Program-made: the position numbers and the translations under genes | Shown: piece after piece, positions 34,337 to 49,305 of the stretch | How positions within the stretch are numbered: the first letter of the stretch is position 1 | Layout of the letters: each line of letters starts with the position of its first letter | Assembly: GCA_964017155.1 (NCBI GenBank) | Contig: OZ024860.1 | Span: 49,959,583 to 50,023,582 of the forward strand | DNA: 64,000 nucleotides | Direction of reading: 5' to 3' | DNA from: Oasisia sp. SBJ-2009 | Taxonomy: Eukaryota > Annelida > Polychaeta > Sabellida > Siboglinidae | The notes under the pieces: model-generated | The model's database searches: none | Told to the model about the DNA's origin: nothing | What the model saw: only the letters and a program-made list of their open reading frames with translations

Positions 34337-36591
34337 ATGAGCTGTCTCAATGTCTCAAGCAGCTTTCCACCTATGCCTAGGCAAATAGAAGTCTGGACAG
34401 TATCTAATTTAACATTCGTACTGCTGAGCTTCAAACTACTACACTCAACGACATAAGTTCCCTTCATTGTGTTGGCAATCTACTCTTAGCGATCGGGAAC
34501 TCTAAAACGGGTTAACGGCGACGCCACGAGGGCTGTATGCAGGCTGCGCAAAGATGTATCTGAAGCATTGTATGCCATTCCAAGCGATACAAGACGTTCG
34601 TTCGCATACAGATTTACTCTGTAGTGTAATACTCTATGTAGCATGTACACTGTGTGGAGCTAGCTCAACATCAATTATTGTATGATGCGACCATTGCCTG
34701 TTAGTTGCTTTGTGATTTCCTTTTCATATTGAACTGGCGACATGTCTGCTCTTTGGTTTCAGGTCTTCCTATTTGAGTCTGAAGTATGAGCAGCGACACA
34801 AACCCTCTGAGAATGCGACGCGCGAGTAGTGGTGAACCCCACGCATGTATAGTGTATAATTTCGTCGTCGTCTGGGTAGCTTGGAACAACCTTTGTTTTC
34901 TCGTATGGCTCTTCACCATCAATGTAATGTCTAGCTTTTCGCGTTACCTGTTTGTCGGCATAGCGCTCAAGACATGGCCAAAGAGCTGGCCTGTTGGCAC
35001 TGATCACTGTAGCATATGCTATTGTTTCCAAGGCAATATACCAACATATGTATTCGATCTCCGTCACTACCTAGATACAAATCTGCGTGCCGAGAAACGT
35101 GTGACTGCAATCAATATTGGTCTCAAAACATCGAGTGATCTCTACACTTGTCTTAGAAGGAAGACATATCAAATGCGTACCCTTGAGTTACACTATTGCA
35201 AAGAATGAGGCACTTGTGTTGGTTGGTTTTGCATGCTGATTCCTAAGTATGCTCTTTCCAGTCGAGATGAATGCGTTGTGCTGGCTGTCGTGACGGTCAA
35301 AGAATCATCAACTCAATTGTATTGAGTGGGTGTATGTGTGCATGCGAGAATGTGTGTGGCATTCGCCGCGCGAATGGTGCTTATGCATATCAATGTTAAG
35401 ATACTTTCCCCGGTGCGATCTCGGCCTCTTACACAAGTTTCGTTTCATGTTCATTATTTTGCATCATATTTTGACATTACTTCTCTTGAAATACATCATA
35501 TAGCGTGAACAATAGCTCGATCAATCGTCTGAGTAAAACGTTTCGATTGTGAGAACTGCAACATCAAAACTAATTTCCACTCGCACTAGCTGTGATACTT
35601 ATATCGATGTCATGCTATCGTTGATTTAATTCTCCCAGTGATCGGCCTACATTATCATCTACCTCAACATGTTATATAGATAAAATAACTTGATAAAAAC
35701 TAGGCTTCACCCACTGTCGAATGACTGTTCCGCGTCGCTAGTCTTCACATCATCGGGCCTGGTCGGTCAGAAATGCTGCCAGAAGTCGTCGGCCATGTGT
35801 CGCTGTATCTTCACCTGGGGCAGACACCTGAGAAAAAACAATAAAAGAGCGTTACAGTGTGCACGGTGTCTAAGAAAATTGAAACCAGCAGGCTCAATTC
35901 TTACATATGCCCACATTCCTTCACCCCACTGGCGTCAAAGACGCAAATCCCACTGCGATGCGGTCGAGATTACACTAAAGAAACTGGCATCTGTCGCCAG
36001 CATCCGGCTGCGCGGCACAGTAATGGCGGCAAACCGGAAGACGCGCCACAACAATACTGTGTCGTCACGACAATAAGGTAGACTCGCTATTTATGTTCCT
36101 GGCGACGTCAGATTTCAAGATGGCGACGCCTTTGATCTAGGCAAACTGGGGAGGGGGGGGGGGGGGTGCGCTTTCTTCCACTTTTTACTTCGTTCTTTCA
36201 ATGTTTTACTTGCGCTATCCTATTTCTCAATAAGGTACCCACATAGGACTACAGTTGTATTATGGAACAACGGCCTGTGCGACATACGGGTACTTTTTAT
36301 GCACGATGCAAGTCCATGTGCGTGGCGTATAACACCGATTAGATTCAACAATGTCAGACTCTCTCCACTTATTTTTAGACCAAATATATCAGGCCTGTTG
36401 CGTTCGCGCGTATTAAAACCACTACACTTCCCTACCCGCGCCTCTCGTAATCAAGTTTCAAACGTAGGATCAATTGAGGTTGGCTTGCATTCAACGCAAG
36501 TGCCTAATTCTTGTCGGAAATGGAACAGAATATTAATATTCTTGTTCTCATTCACAGTACACTGTATATGATATGTATATACCACTATTCG
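34337..36591. repeat. Satellite monomer 10
   Basis: 2255 bp. Between about 34450 and 35300 it carries a set of linked private variants (ACGACATAAGTTC, GATCGGGAAC, AAGTATGAGC, CTTCACCATCAATGTAATG, CTTGTGTTGGTTGG). These recur in monomer 13. A TAA at 34453-34455 shortens the frame over the anchor region. Confidence 0.93.
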
Positions 36592-38934
<2,343 letters not shown>

Positions 38935-41177
38935 ATGAGTTGTCTCAATATCTCAAGCAGCTTTCTACCTATGCCTAGGCAAATAGAAGTCTGGACAGTA
39001 TCTAATTTAACATTCGTACTGCTGAGCTTCAAACTACTACACTAAACGACAGAAGTTCCCTTCACTGTGTTGGCAATCTACTCTTAGCGATCTGGAACTC
39101 TAAAACGTGTTAACGGCGACGCCACGAGGGCTGTATGCAGGCTGCGCAAAGATGTATCTGAAGCATTATATGCCATTCCAAGCGATACAAGACGTTCTTT
39201 CGCATACAGTTTTACTTTGTAGTGTAATACTCTATGTACATGTACACTGTGTGGAGCTAGCTCAACATCAATGATTGTATGATGCGACCATTGCCTGTTA
39301 GTTGCTTTGTGGTTTCGTTTTCATATTGAACTGGCGACATGTCTGCACTTTGGTTTCAGGTCTTCCTATTTGAGTCCGAAGTGTGAGCAGCGACACAGAC
39401 CCTCTGAGAATGCGACGCGCGAGTAGTGGTGAACCCCACGCATGTCTAGTATATAATTTCGTCGTTGTCTGGGTAGCTTGGAACAACCTTGTTTTCTCGT
39501 ATGGCTCTTCGCCATCAATGTTATGTCTAGCTTTTCGCGTTACCTGTTTGTCGGCATAGCGCTCAAGACATGGCCAAAGAGCTGGCCTGTTGGCACTGAT
39601 CACTGTAGCATATGCTATTGTTTCCAAGGCAATATATATATATGTATTCGATCTCCGTCACTACCTAGATACAAATCTGCGTGCCGAGAAACGTGTGACT
39701 GCAATAAATATTGGTCTCAAAACATCGAGTGATCTCTACACTTGTCTTAGAAGGAAAACATGTCAAATGCGTACCCTTGAGTTACACTATCGCAAAGATT
39801 GAGGCACTTGTGTAGGTTGGTTTTGCATGCTGATTACTAAGTATGCTGTTTCCAGTCGAGATGAATGCGTTGTGCTGGCTGTCATGACGGTCAAAGAATC
39901 ATCAACTCAACTGTATTGAGTGGGTGTATGTGTGCATGCGAGAATGTGTGTGGCATTCGCCGCGCGAATGGTGCTTATGTATATGAATGCTAAGATACTT
40001 TCCGTGGTGCGATCTCGGCCTCTTACACAAGTTTCGTTTCATGTGCATTATTTTGCATCATATTTTGACATTACTTCTCTTGAAATACATCATATAGCGT
40101 GAACAATAGCTCGATCAATCGTCTGAGTAAAACGTTTCGATTGTGAGAACTGCAACAACAAAACTAATGTCAACTCGCACTAGCTGTGATACCTGTATCG
40201 ATGTCATGCTATCGTTGATTTAATTTTCCCATTGATCGGCCTACATTATCATCTACCTCAACATGTTATATAAATAAAATAACTTGATAAAAACTAGGCT
40301 TCACCCACTGTCGAATGACTGTTCCGCGTCGCCAGTCTTCACATTATCGGGCCTGGTCGGTCAGTAATGCTGACAGAAGTCGTCGGCCATGTTGCGCTGT
40401 ATCTTCACCGGGGGCAGACAGCTGAGAAAAAACAATAAAAGAGCGTTACAATGTGCACGGTGTCTAAGAAAATTGAAACCAGCAGGCTCAATTCTTACAT
40501 ATGCCCACATTCCTTCACCCCACTGGCGTCAAAGACGCAAATCCCACCGCGATGCGGTCGAGATTACACTAAAGAAACTGGCATCTGTCGCCAGCATCCG
40601 GCTGCGCGGCACAGTAATGGCGGCAAACCGGAAGACGCGCCACAACAATACTGTGTCGTCACGACAATACGGTAGACGCGCTATTTATGTTCCTGGCGAC
40701 GTCAGATTTCAAGATGGCGACGCCTTTGATCTAGGCAAACTGGGGAGGGGGGGGCGCTTTCTTCCACTTTTTACTTCGTTCTTTCAATGTTTTACTGGCG
40801 CTAGCCTATTTCTCAATAAGGTACACACATAGGACTACAGTTGTATTATGGTACAACGGCCTGTGCGACATACGGGTACTTTTTATGCACGATGCAAGAC
40901 AATGTGCGTGGCGTATAACACCGATTAGATTCAACAATGTCAGACTCTCTCCACTGATTTTTAGACCAAATATATCAGGCCTGTTGCGTTCGCGCGTATT
41001 AAAACCACTACACTACCCTACCCGCGCCTCTCGTAATGAAGTTTCAAACGTAGGAACAATTGAGGTTGGCTTGCATTCTACGCAAGTGCCTAATTCTTGT
41101 CGGAAATGGAACAGAATATTCATATTCTTGTTCTCATTCACAGTACACTGTATATGATAGGTATATACCACTATTCG
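38935..41177. repeat. Satellite monomer 12
   Basis: 2243 bp. It has the short TA form at 39632-39644 and the one-T loss that breaks the 140-codon frame. A two-base loss near 39236 (ATGTACATGTACAC) is private to this unit. Confidence 0.93.
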
Positions 41178-43429
41178 ATGAGTTGTCTCAATGTCTCAAG
41201 CAGCTTTCCACCTATGCCTAGGCAAATAGAAGTCTGGACAGTATCTAATTTAACATTCGTACTGCTGAGCTTCAAACTACTACACTCAACGACATAAGTT
41301 CCCTTCATTGTGTTGGCAATCTACTCTTAGCGATCGGGAACTCTAAAACGGGTTAACGGCGACGCCACGAGGGCTGTATGCAGGCTGCGCAAAGATGTAT
41401 CTGAAGCATTATATGCCATTCCAAGCGATACAAGACGTTCGTTCGCATACAGATTTACTCTGTAGTGTAATACTCTATGTAGTATGTACACTGTGTGGAG
41501 CTAGCTCAACATCAATTATTGTATGATGCGACCATTGCCTGTTAGTTGCTTTGTGATTTCCTTTTCATATTGAACTGGCGACATGTCTGCTCTTTGGTTT
41601 CAGGTCTTCCTATTTGAGTCTGAAGTATGAGCAGCGACACAAACCCTCTGAGAATGCGACGCGCGAGTAGTGGTGAACCCCACGCATGTAGAGTGTATAA
41701 TTTCGTCGTCGTCTGGGTAGCTTGGAACAACCTTTGTTTTCTCGTATGGCTCTTCACCATCAATGTAATGTCTAGCTTTTCGCGTTACCTGTTTGTCGGC
41801 ATAGCGCTCAAGACATGGCCAAAGAGCTGGCCTGTTGGCACTGATCACTGTAGCATATGCTATTGTTTCCAAGGCAATATACCAACATATGTATTCGATC
41901 TCCGTCACTACCTAGATACAAATCTGCGTGCCGAGAAACGTGTGACTGCAATCAATATTGGTCTCAAAACATCGAGTGATCTCTACACTTGTCTTAGAAG
42001 GAAGACATGTCAAATGCGTACCCTTGAGTTACACTATTGCAAAGAATGAGGCACTTGTGTTGGTTGGTTTTGCATGCTGATTCCTAAGTATGCTCTTTCC
42101 AGTCGAGATGAATGCGTTGTGCTGGCTGTCGTGACGGTCAAAGAATCATCAACTCAATTGTATTGAGTGGGTGTATGTGTGCATGCGAGAATGTGTGTGG
42201 CATTCGCCGCGCGAATGGTGCTTATGCATATCAATGTTAAGATACTTTCCGCGGTGCGATCTCGGCCTCTTACACAAGTTTCGTTTCATGTGCATTATTT
42301 TGCATCATATTTTGACATTACTTCTCTTGAAATACATCATATAGCGTGAACAATAGCTCGATCAATCGTCTGAGTAAAACGTTTCGATTGTGAGAACTGC
42401 AACATCAAAACTAATGTCCACTCGCACTAGCTGTGATACCTATATCGATGTCGTGCTATCGTTGATTTAATTCTCCCAGTGATCGGCCTACATTATCATC
42501 TACCTCAACATGTTATATAGATAAAATAACTTGATAAAAACTAGGCTTCACCCACTGTCGAATGACTGTTCCGCGTCGCTAGTCTTCACATCATCGGGCC
42601 TGGTCGGTCAGAAATGCTGCCAGAAGTCGTCGGCCATGTGTCGCTGTATCTTCACCGGGGGCAGACACCTGAGAAAAAACAATAAACGAGCGTTACAATT
42701 TGCACGGTGTCTAAGAAAATTGAAACCAGCAGGCTCAATTCTTACATATGCCCACATTCCTTCACCCCACTGGCGTCAAAGACGCAAATCCCACCGCGAT
42801 GCGGTCGAGATTACACTAAAGAAACTGGAATCTGTCGCCAGCATCCGGCTGCGCGGCACAGTAATGGCGGCAAACCGGAAGACGCGCCACAAAAATACTG
42901 TGTCGTCACGACAATACGGTACACGCGCCATTTACGTTCCTGGCGACGTCAGATTTCAAGATGGCGACGCATTTGATCTAGGCAAACTGGGGAGGGGGGG
43001 GGGGGGGCGCTTTCTTCCACTTTCTACTTCGTTCTTTCAATGTTTTACTTGCGCTAGCCTATTTCTCAATAAGGTAGACACATAGGACTACAGTTGTATT
43101 ATGTACAACGGCCTGTGCGACATTCGGGTACTTTTTATGCACGATGCAAGTCAATGTGCGTGGCGTATAACACCGATTACATTCAACAATGTTAGACTCT
43201 CTTCACTGATTTTTAGACCAAATATATCAGGCCTGTTGCGTTCGCGCGTAATAAAACCACTACACTACCCTACCCGCGCCTCTCGTAATGAAGTTTCAAA
43301 CGTAGGAGCAATTGAGGTTGGCTTGCATTATACGCAAGTGCGTAATTCTTGTCGGAAATGGAACAGAATATTCATATTCTTGTTCTCATTCACAGTACAC
43401 TGTATATGATATGTATATACCACTATTCG
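41178..43429. repeat. Satellite monomer 13
   Basis: 2252 bp. Between about 41291 and 42141 it repeats the private variants of monomer 10 at an offset of exactly 6841 bp, three monomers. The G run near 42995 is 14-15 bases. Confidence 0.93.
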
Positions 43430-45139
43430 ATGAGTTGTCTCAATGTCTCAAGCAGCTTTCCACCTATGCCTAGGCAAATAGAAGTCTTAACAGTATATAA
43501 TTTAACATTCGTACTGCTGAGCTTCAAACTACTACACTCAACGACAGAAGTTCCCTTCATTCTGTTGGCAATCTACTCTCTGCGATCTGGAACTCTAAAA
43601 CGTGTTAACGGCGACGCCACGAGGGCTGTATGCAGGCTGCGCAAATATGTATCTGAAGCATTATATGCCATTCCAAGCGATACAAGACGTTCGTTCGCAT
43701 ACAGATTTACTCTGTTGTGTAATACACTATGTAGGATGTACACTGTGTGTAGCTAGCTCAACATCAATGATTATATGATGCTACCATTGCCTGTTAGGTG
43801 CTTTGTAGTTTCGTTTTCATATTGAACTGGCGACATGTCTGCTCTTTGGTTTCAGGTCTTCCTATTTGAGTCCGAAGTGTGAGCAGCGACACAGACCCTG
43901 TGAGAATGCGACGCGCGAGTAGTGGTGAACCTCACGCATATCTAGTATATAATTTCGTCGTTGTCTGGGTAGCTTGGAGCAACCTTTGTTTTCTCGTATG
44001 GCTCTTCGCCATCAATGTTATGTCTAGCTTTTCGCGTTACCTGTTTGTCGGCACAGCGCTCAAGACATGGCCAAAGAGCTGGCCTGTTGGCACTGATCAC
44101 TGTAGGATATGCTATTGTTTCCAAGGCAATATACCAACATATGTATTCGATCTCCGTCACTACCTTGATACAAATCTGCGTTCCGAGAAACGTGTGACTG
44201 CAATCAATATTGGTCTCAAAACATCGAGTGATATTTACACTTGTCTTAGAAGGAAAACATGTCAAATGCGTATCCTTGAGTTACACTATCGCAAAGAATG
44301 AGGCACTTGTGTAGGTTGGTTTTGCATGCTGGTTCCTAAGTATGCTGTTTCCAGTCGATATGAATGCGTTGTGCTGGCTGTCGTGACGGTCAAAGAATCA
44401 TCAACTCAATTGTATTGAGTGGGTGTATGTGTGCATGCGAGAATGTGTGTGGCATTCGCCGCGCGAATGGTGCTTATGCATATCAATGTTAAGATACTTT
44501 CCGCGGTGCGATCTCGGCCTCTTACACAAGTTTCGTTTCATGTGCATTATTTTGCATCATATTTTGACATTACTTCTCTTGAAATACATCATATAGCGTG
44601 AACAATAGCTCGATCAATCGTCTGAGTAAAACGTTTCGATTGTGAGAACTGCAACATCAAAACTAATGTCCACTCGCACTAGCTGTGATACTTATATCGA
44701 TGTCATGCTATCGTTCATTTAATTCTCCCAGTGATCGGCCTACATTATCATCTACCTCAACATGTTATATAGATAAAATAACTTGATAAAAACTAGGCTT
44801 CACCCACTGTCGAATGACTGTTCCGCGTCGCTAGTCTTCACATCATCGGGTCTGGTCGGTCAGAAATGCTGCCAGAAGTCGTCGGCCATGTGTCGCTGTA
44901 TCTTCACCGGGGGCAGACACCTGAGAAAAAACAATAAACGAGCGTTACAATTTGCACGGTGTCTAAGAAAATTGAAACCAGCAGGCTCAATTCTTACACA
45001 TGCCCACATTCCTTCACACCACTGGCGTTAAAGACGCAAATCCCACCGCGATGCGGTCGAGCTTACATTAAAGAAACTGGAATCTGTCGCCAGCATCCGG
45101 CTGCGCGGCACAGTAATGGCGGCAAACCGGAAGACGCGC
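43430..45139. repeat. Satellite monomer 14, left part
   Basis: The first 1710 bp of a unit that is split by the 9.3-kb element. The rest continues at 54464. Left plus right parts, less the repeated GCGC, add up to a normal unit of about 2.25 kb, so this is a simple insertion without loss of satellite. Confidence 0.93.
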
Positions 45140-45201
45140 TGTCGCGCTTACATTTTTCCGATCGTTAAAACCTTTCCGATTGACGTTTCTGCGCATGCGC
45201 G
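45140..45201 (+). repeat. Left terminal inverted repeat of the composite element
   Basis: It starts TGTCGCGCTTACATTTTTCC and ends GTTTCTGCGCATGCGC. It matches the reverse complement of 54403-54463 apart from a few changes. A CGTAAGCGCTACC motif at about 45218-45230 points back inward, so the first 90 bp alone could look like a tiny element with two ends. Confidence 0.85.
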
Positions 45202-45236
45202 TATCTAGGGGATAAACGTAAGCGCTACCTACGATG

Positions 45237-45298
45237 GTCGCGCTTACATTTTTCCGGTCGTTAAAAACGTTCCGATTGACGTTTCTTCGCATGCGCGC
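45237..45298 (+). repeat. Second, tandem copy of the left TIR
   Basis: GTCGCGCTTACATTTTTCCG recurs, followed by CGATTGACG-like sequence and TTCTTCGCATGCGCGC. It lies about 97 bp downstream of the outer copy. The right end of the element has only one copy, so this is a left-end duplication or a nested solo end. Confidence 0.85.
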
Positions 45299-45390
45299 AT
45301 CTAGAGGCGCGCGCGACAGCGCTAGCTAGCTACGCTGGTTGTTGCTCACGTGTATTTGGGAGTTTGAGCGTTATAGCACAGACTAATTGG

Positions 45391-45426
45391 ACCAGTGACA
45401 GCGGATAACAAAGCGCTGTCACTGGT
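45391..45426. repeat. 13-bp perfect hairpin
   Basis: ACCAGTGACAGCG (45391-45403) pairs with CGCTGTCACTGGT (45414-45426) across a 10-nt loop. It could be a protein-binding palindrome or an old transposon end; no function is evident. Confidence 0.8.
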
Positions 45427-45775
45427 TACGATTGATTGTGCTAGGATTTACTGCTACATCTTTAGTAAATAAAAATATAGTAGTTATTGCTTCGTATACA
45501 AAGCTGTATTGTTTATTTATCCTTAATATTAATAGTAATTGGATGGATAAATAAATAGTTGCACCAAGTTTGGCATAACAAAGTTTTGTAATTTGTTGTG
45601 TGATAAGTGGCTTAAATATGCATTTAACGCGTACACAGGAGGAAAATAATGACTTATACATTAACAATCTTTATATTATACTGACCAGTTTCCTCTACTC
45701 TACGTTTAAATAATTACAGACTTTACTGAAGTAACATGATATATATTTGTTACATTTATTAAAATAACATCATGA

Positions 45776-46065
45776 TCATCGTCTTACCTTCAGGAGTAAA
45801 TGTGAAAAGATAATATTAGTTATGTTCAGTGATGTTTTGTTGAAATGAATCCATACTGATATTTTATTGTATTCTGAATTTTCTTCTTGAATAAGCCTGT
45901 AGCAGTTGTGTGTAAGTGAAACATATTGATGTCCTCTATAAATAGCACATAATTTTATTGTTTTAATACTGGCCTTTAAGTATAATATGAACATAACTGG
46001 ACCCAGTACAATTCTTTGTGGTATAACTCATGTGGCCGCCATTACCTCTGAACTGGATTGATTAA
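45776..46065 (-). pseudogene. LINE reverse transcriptase remnant
   Basis: On the minus strand a decayed motif VIPQRIVLGPVMFILYL (about 45965-46015) matches the GVPQGSVLGPxLFxLYIN block of LINE reverse transcriptases. Downstream, ISVWIHFNKTSLNITNIIF matches the usual segment after the FADD/YADD block. The catalytic aspartates between them are not seen. It lies on the left side of the composite element only. Confidence 0.55.
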
Positions 46066-46295
46066 GCAAACACTGTTGCCTAATTCATTGTTGAAGCACA
46101 GTAGACACACAATTAATCCTCATTCAATAACAATTTATTGTAAAAATAAAAATAATCCAAAATCCAATCTATCTTGCGTGGCTGTGGCTAAATTGAAATA
46201 CATGCTGTATATAAAAAAATCAATGAATTCTTGGGATAAAAACATTAAAACATTCCTCTTAAAGCAAAATAATTGTACATAGATCGTCTGTATAA

Positions 46296-46568
46296 AATGT
46301 TCAAGATCACATCACATAATGACTAAAAATAAACATAAATTATATGCAACCAATCATGCATTCATATTTTTAAAACTGCAATATGTCATTAAAGTGGTTA
46401 GATTTCACGATTCCACAAAAATGTATTGCCAATTTGTTTTAAAGTGTCTTATGTTATTTATTTACTGCTAAAATTGAAACTGTTTATTTACTTTTTGAAA
46501 AATACGCATGCATGATTGGTTGCATATAGGTTTATTTTTAGTCATTATGTGATGTGATCTTGAACATG
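46296..46568. repeat. Hairpin (fold-back) element of about 270 bp
   Basis: The arm at 46296-46372 (ATGTTCAAGATCACATCAC to CATATTTTTAAAA) is the inverse of 46493-46568, with few mismatches and small gaps, across a spacer of about 120 bp. Such a structure fits a MITE or fold-back element. The right side of the composite element lacks it, so it probably inserted after the inverted duplication. Confidence 0.8.
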
Positions 46569-46574
46569 TTATAA

Positions 46575-46940
46575 TCTGATACATTATATGAGCAGTGGCG
46601 TGCACCATCCAGCTGTAGCCAAGCATGACAATGTCCAGAGAAGGGTACACTCAGCAGCGCTGAAGCATACTTTAAAAAGTGTGTTCAAACAGGCTAAATT
46701 CGAGTCGACTCAGTCAGTGGCAGTGCTGACTCGACATCGTCAAACGTTCAACGTTCAAGTCGTTTATGTAGAGTAGAAATGATACAGCAATGATAGGAGT
46801 GAGCTCTGCACCAGTGCGTGGTCGTGTGTGTTTTCAATATCTTTATTTCAGATTGTCATAGTACATACATATGTCCACATAAACACTAAAAAAACAAGTG
46901 ACTATAGAAAAATATAAAAGTATTGCACATGGTAAATAGA
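46575..46940. repeat. Left subterminal inverted repeat
   Basis: It includes ATTATATGAGCAGTGGCGTGC (46583 on), AAGCATGACAATGTCCAG, AGTCGTTTATGTAGAGTAGAA and the complement of a LINE 3' tail ending in CTGAAATAAAGATATTGAAA. All of these occur inverted and in the same order at 53786-54272, with a larger gap on the right side. Confidence 0.9.
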
Positions 46941-48540
46941 GAAAAAACATTGCACAATGATACATTCCAGACTGGTACATTAAATCAAAAACTATTATGT
47001 ATATACAACATTTTGATCCAATGTCGTCTTATCCTGGATTGCCATTTTATATCACTGTTGATAATTGCAATTACCAACTTATTATAAGAGCATCAAGTCT
47101 CCGCATGAATTTATATACAAGGTTTCTAATTACCGCTTTACTATCTGGTACATGGTATTCTACAAACATGGTGTAGGCACTGCAATATTTAGGCTGATTC
47201 AGCAATAAGCGAAACACATTATTGTAAGCCACATGAAGATTATGTATACTTGCTACTGTGTAATTCCACCACAGCTGAGCAGTATACATGGGAGAGCAGA
47301 AAGTTATAAGCAAAGTCAGCTTCACTTCAGTGGAACACATGTAACATTTCCGCAATAGTATATTACCCCTAGCATATAGTTATCGGCATTGGCGTAAGAT
47401 ATCTTTGTCATCATGTAATGTCTTAGAAATAAAGTGACCAAATATTTCACATTATCCACTTCCTGGATTGTTTCACCATTAATCTTAAATGATGGAACAT
47501 CAACATTGTTCATATCATTTTATTAGTTACTTTTAAATATTAACACAGCACTTTTCTTGGAGTTGTACTTGATATCATGATTTAACCCATAGAGTCCACA
47601 TACCTGCATCAGTTCAGACAGTCTTGATACAGATGGGGACAGAATTACGAAGTCATCAGCATACATAAGATGGTTGATAGTTGTACTACATATTACACAC
47701 CTTGTGTTACATTTGTTTAAAGCTATGGTTAAATCATCCATATATATATATTAAAAAGGTGTGGTGAGAGTATACCACCTTGCCTGACACCATTTGTAAC
47801 ATAAAAATGTTCCAACAATTTGCCTGACCATCTTATACGCATAGTCTGATTCGAATACCAATATATAAGCAGTCTAACAATATATCCAGGCACTCCCCTG
47901 TCAATCAACTTTTGAAATAAGATAGAATGTTTCACTCTGTCAAAGGCTTTAGACACATCTAAAAACATGTAAACATAGAGACTCCTATGCCTGTCAATAA
48001 CTTCCTTTAAGACATAAATACACAAGTCTGTCCTGTGTTTTTTTTCTCAAATCCAAACTGATTGGACATTGTTGACCGCGTAACTGACATTCTGTCTAGC
48101 AATATGTTTTCAATTTTGTTTGACACAATACTAGCTAATGCAATAGGTCTATAATTGTCTTTGCTGTTAATCTTGCTACATTTATCTTTGATAATAGGAA
48201 CCAGCACAACAGATACAACAGATAACAAAGAACTAGGTAAAAATCCATATACAAAAAACCCACTTATACACATAGCAAGTAAAGGCACAATGCGCTTATC
48301 ACAATGTTTAATGTGTTCAGCATATACACCATCCATACCATCAGTCTTATTTATATCTAGGCATTTAATGGCATTTTCAACTTTGCTAATTTCCACAACT
48401 ACCGGGGTATGTCATTTGTATATTTGGAATCACATTTGATCTGTTGAATGTCTATATCCCTAATACAATTAAAAAGCTGTTTAAAATGAGGCCGCCATAA
48501 TTCAGTTATTTCAAAAATACCACTTACATCCTCAACACTA
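46840..48540 (-). pseudogene. Broken LINE: reverse transcriptase and 3' end
   Basis: On the minus strand a reverse transcriptase reads from ITELWRPHF at the left break (about 48510) through NKTDGMDGVYAEHIKHCD, NYRPIALASI, FLDVSKAFDRVKHS, NGVRQGGILSPHLFNIY and YADDFVILSPS (about 47640-47670), to KINGETIQEVDNVKYL near 47470. It needs several frame changes (about 48410, 48030, 47740 and 47520) and has lost its endonuclease part, so it is dead. The 3' end near 46840 reads CTGAAATAAAGATATTGAAA. This is a non-LTR RT different from the CR1 copy; I do not assign the clade. Its 5' side is cut exactly where the DIRS-like recombinase frame stops. Confidence 0.85.
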
Positions 48541-49305
48541 TTAGGTACCAATACGGAAGCTGTGCGGTGTAATACGCCCGGGGAGGTGAGCGTGTGTAAC
48601 CGCTGATTTCAGGACTTTCGCGAAATACCCACGGGAAACAGGTTTCTCGTCGGCATAGTGAAACAACGGACCCGGAGTGGACCCGCGCAGCTGAAGATAA
48701 CGAGTTAACAATTTGCGAGGACATGAGCGAGAGATCATGGCAGGCACTTCTAACCTATAAGGCTTAACATGACTATGCTTGTAAGAATGAAATGTAAGTT
48801 TAACACAAGCTGAAGTGACCGTGCATTGGTTATATTGGAGATTGTGACGATGCTTGGTAACTTCACTGATACGCAAGAAACCAAAGAACATTAGGACGAA
48901 CATGGCGCGAAATAAAGACAAATTGTAGGACGAACAGCCCACATGACGAAGAGCGTGTAGGAGCGACGTCAGATCCTGCTCAGACAGCGGGTCCCGGTCA
49001 TCAACGGAGCCGTGGGCTAAAACGAGGCCTTTGACGAGTCTTCGAGTCAAGTAATGAGCAGTGGGATCAGGAAAACCTGCCGCTTTATGGACGCCCGCAA
49101 TGGAGGTCAGGTAGCCACGTATTGTACTGGGCGCCCTGCCCTGGGTACTCAACGCTTGACAGAAGCAACGTACCAGGTACGGAGACGCAGGTAGAAAGGT
49201 AGCTTTACCTTCAACCAGGTGAGCCGCAAACAAAACGAACTCATCCCAATAACGCTGATGCATCTGCTGCCCTTTGTGGGAAATTGCTCCAACGATCGTA
49301 TTCAT
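48541..49305 (-). CDS. Tyrosine recombinase, C-terminally truncated
   Basis: 254 codons from an ATG at 49305 that overlaps the upstream stop as ATGA, so it may be translated by termination-reinitiation. The N-terminal core-binding region includes STQGRAPSTIRGYLTSIAGVH. The catalytic region has FFGFLRISEV (first Arg) and ITPHSFRIG (His and second Arg). After HSFRIGT the frame meets TAA at the breakpoint with the LINE, so the final His/Trp and the nucleophile Tyr are missing. The enzyme would normally integrate a circular cDNA intermediate; this copy cannot be active. Confidence 0.85.
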   Translation of the reverse strand: MNTIVGAISHKGQQMHQRYWDEFVLFAAHLVEGKATFLPASPYLVRCFCQALSTQGRAPSTIRGYLTSIAGVHKAAGFPDPTAHYLTRRLVKGLVLAHGSVDDRDPLSEQDLTSLLHALRHVGCSSYNLSLFRAMFVLMFFGFLRISEVTKHRHNLQYNQCTVTSACVKLTFHSYKHSHVKPYRLEVPAMISRSCPRKLLTRYLQLRGSTPGPLFHYADEKPVSRGYFAKVLKSAVTHAHLPGRITPHSFRIGT

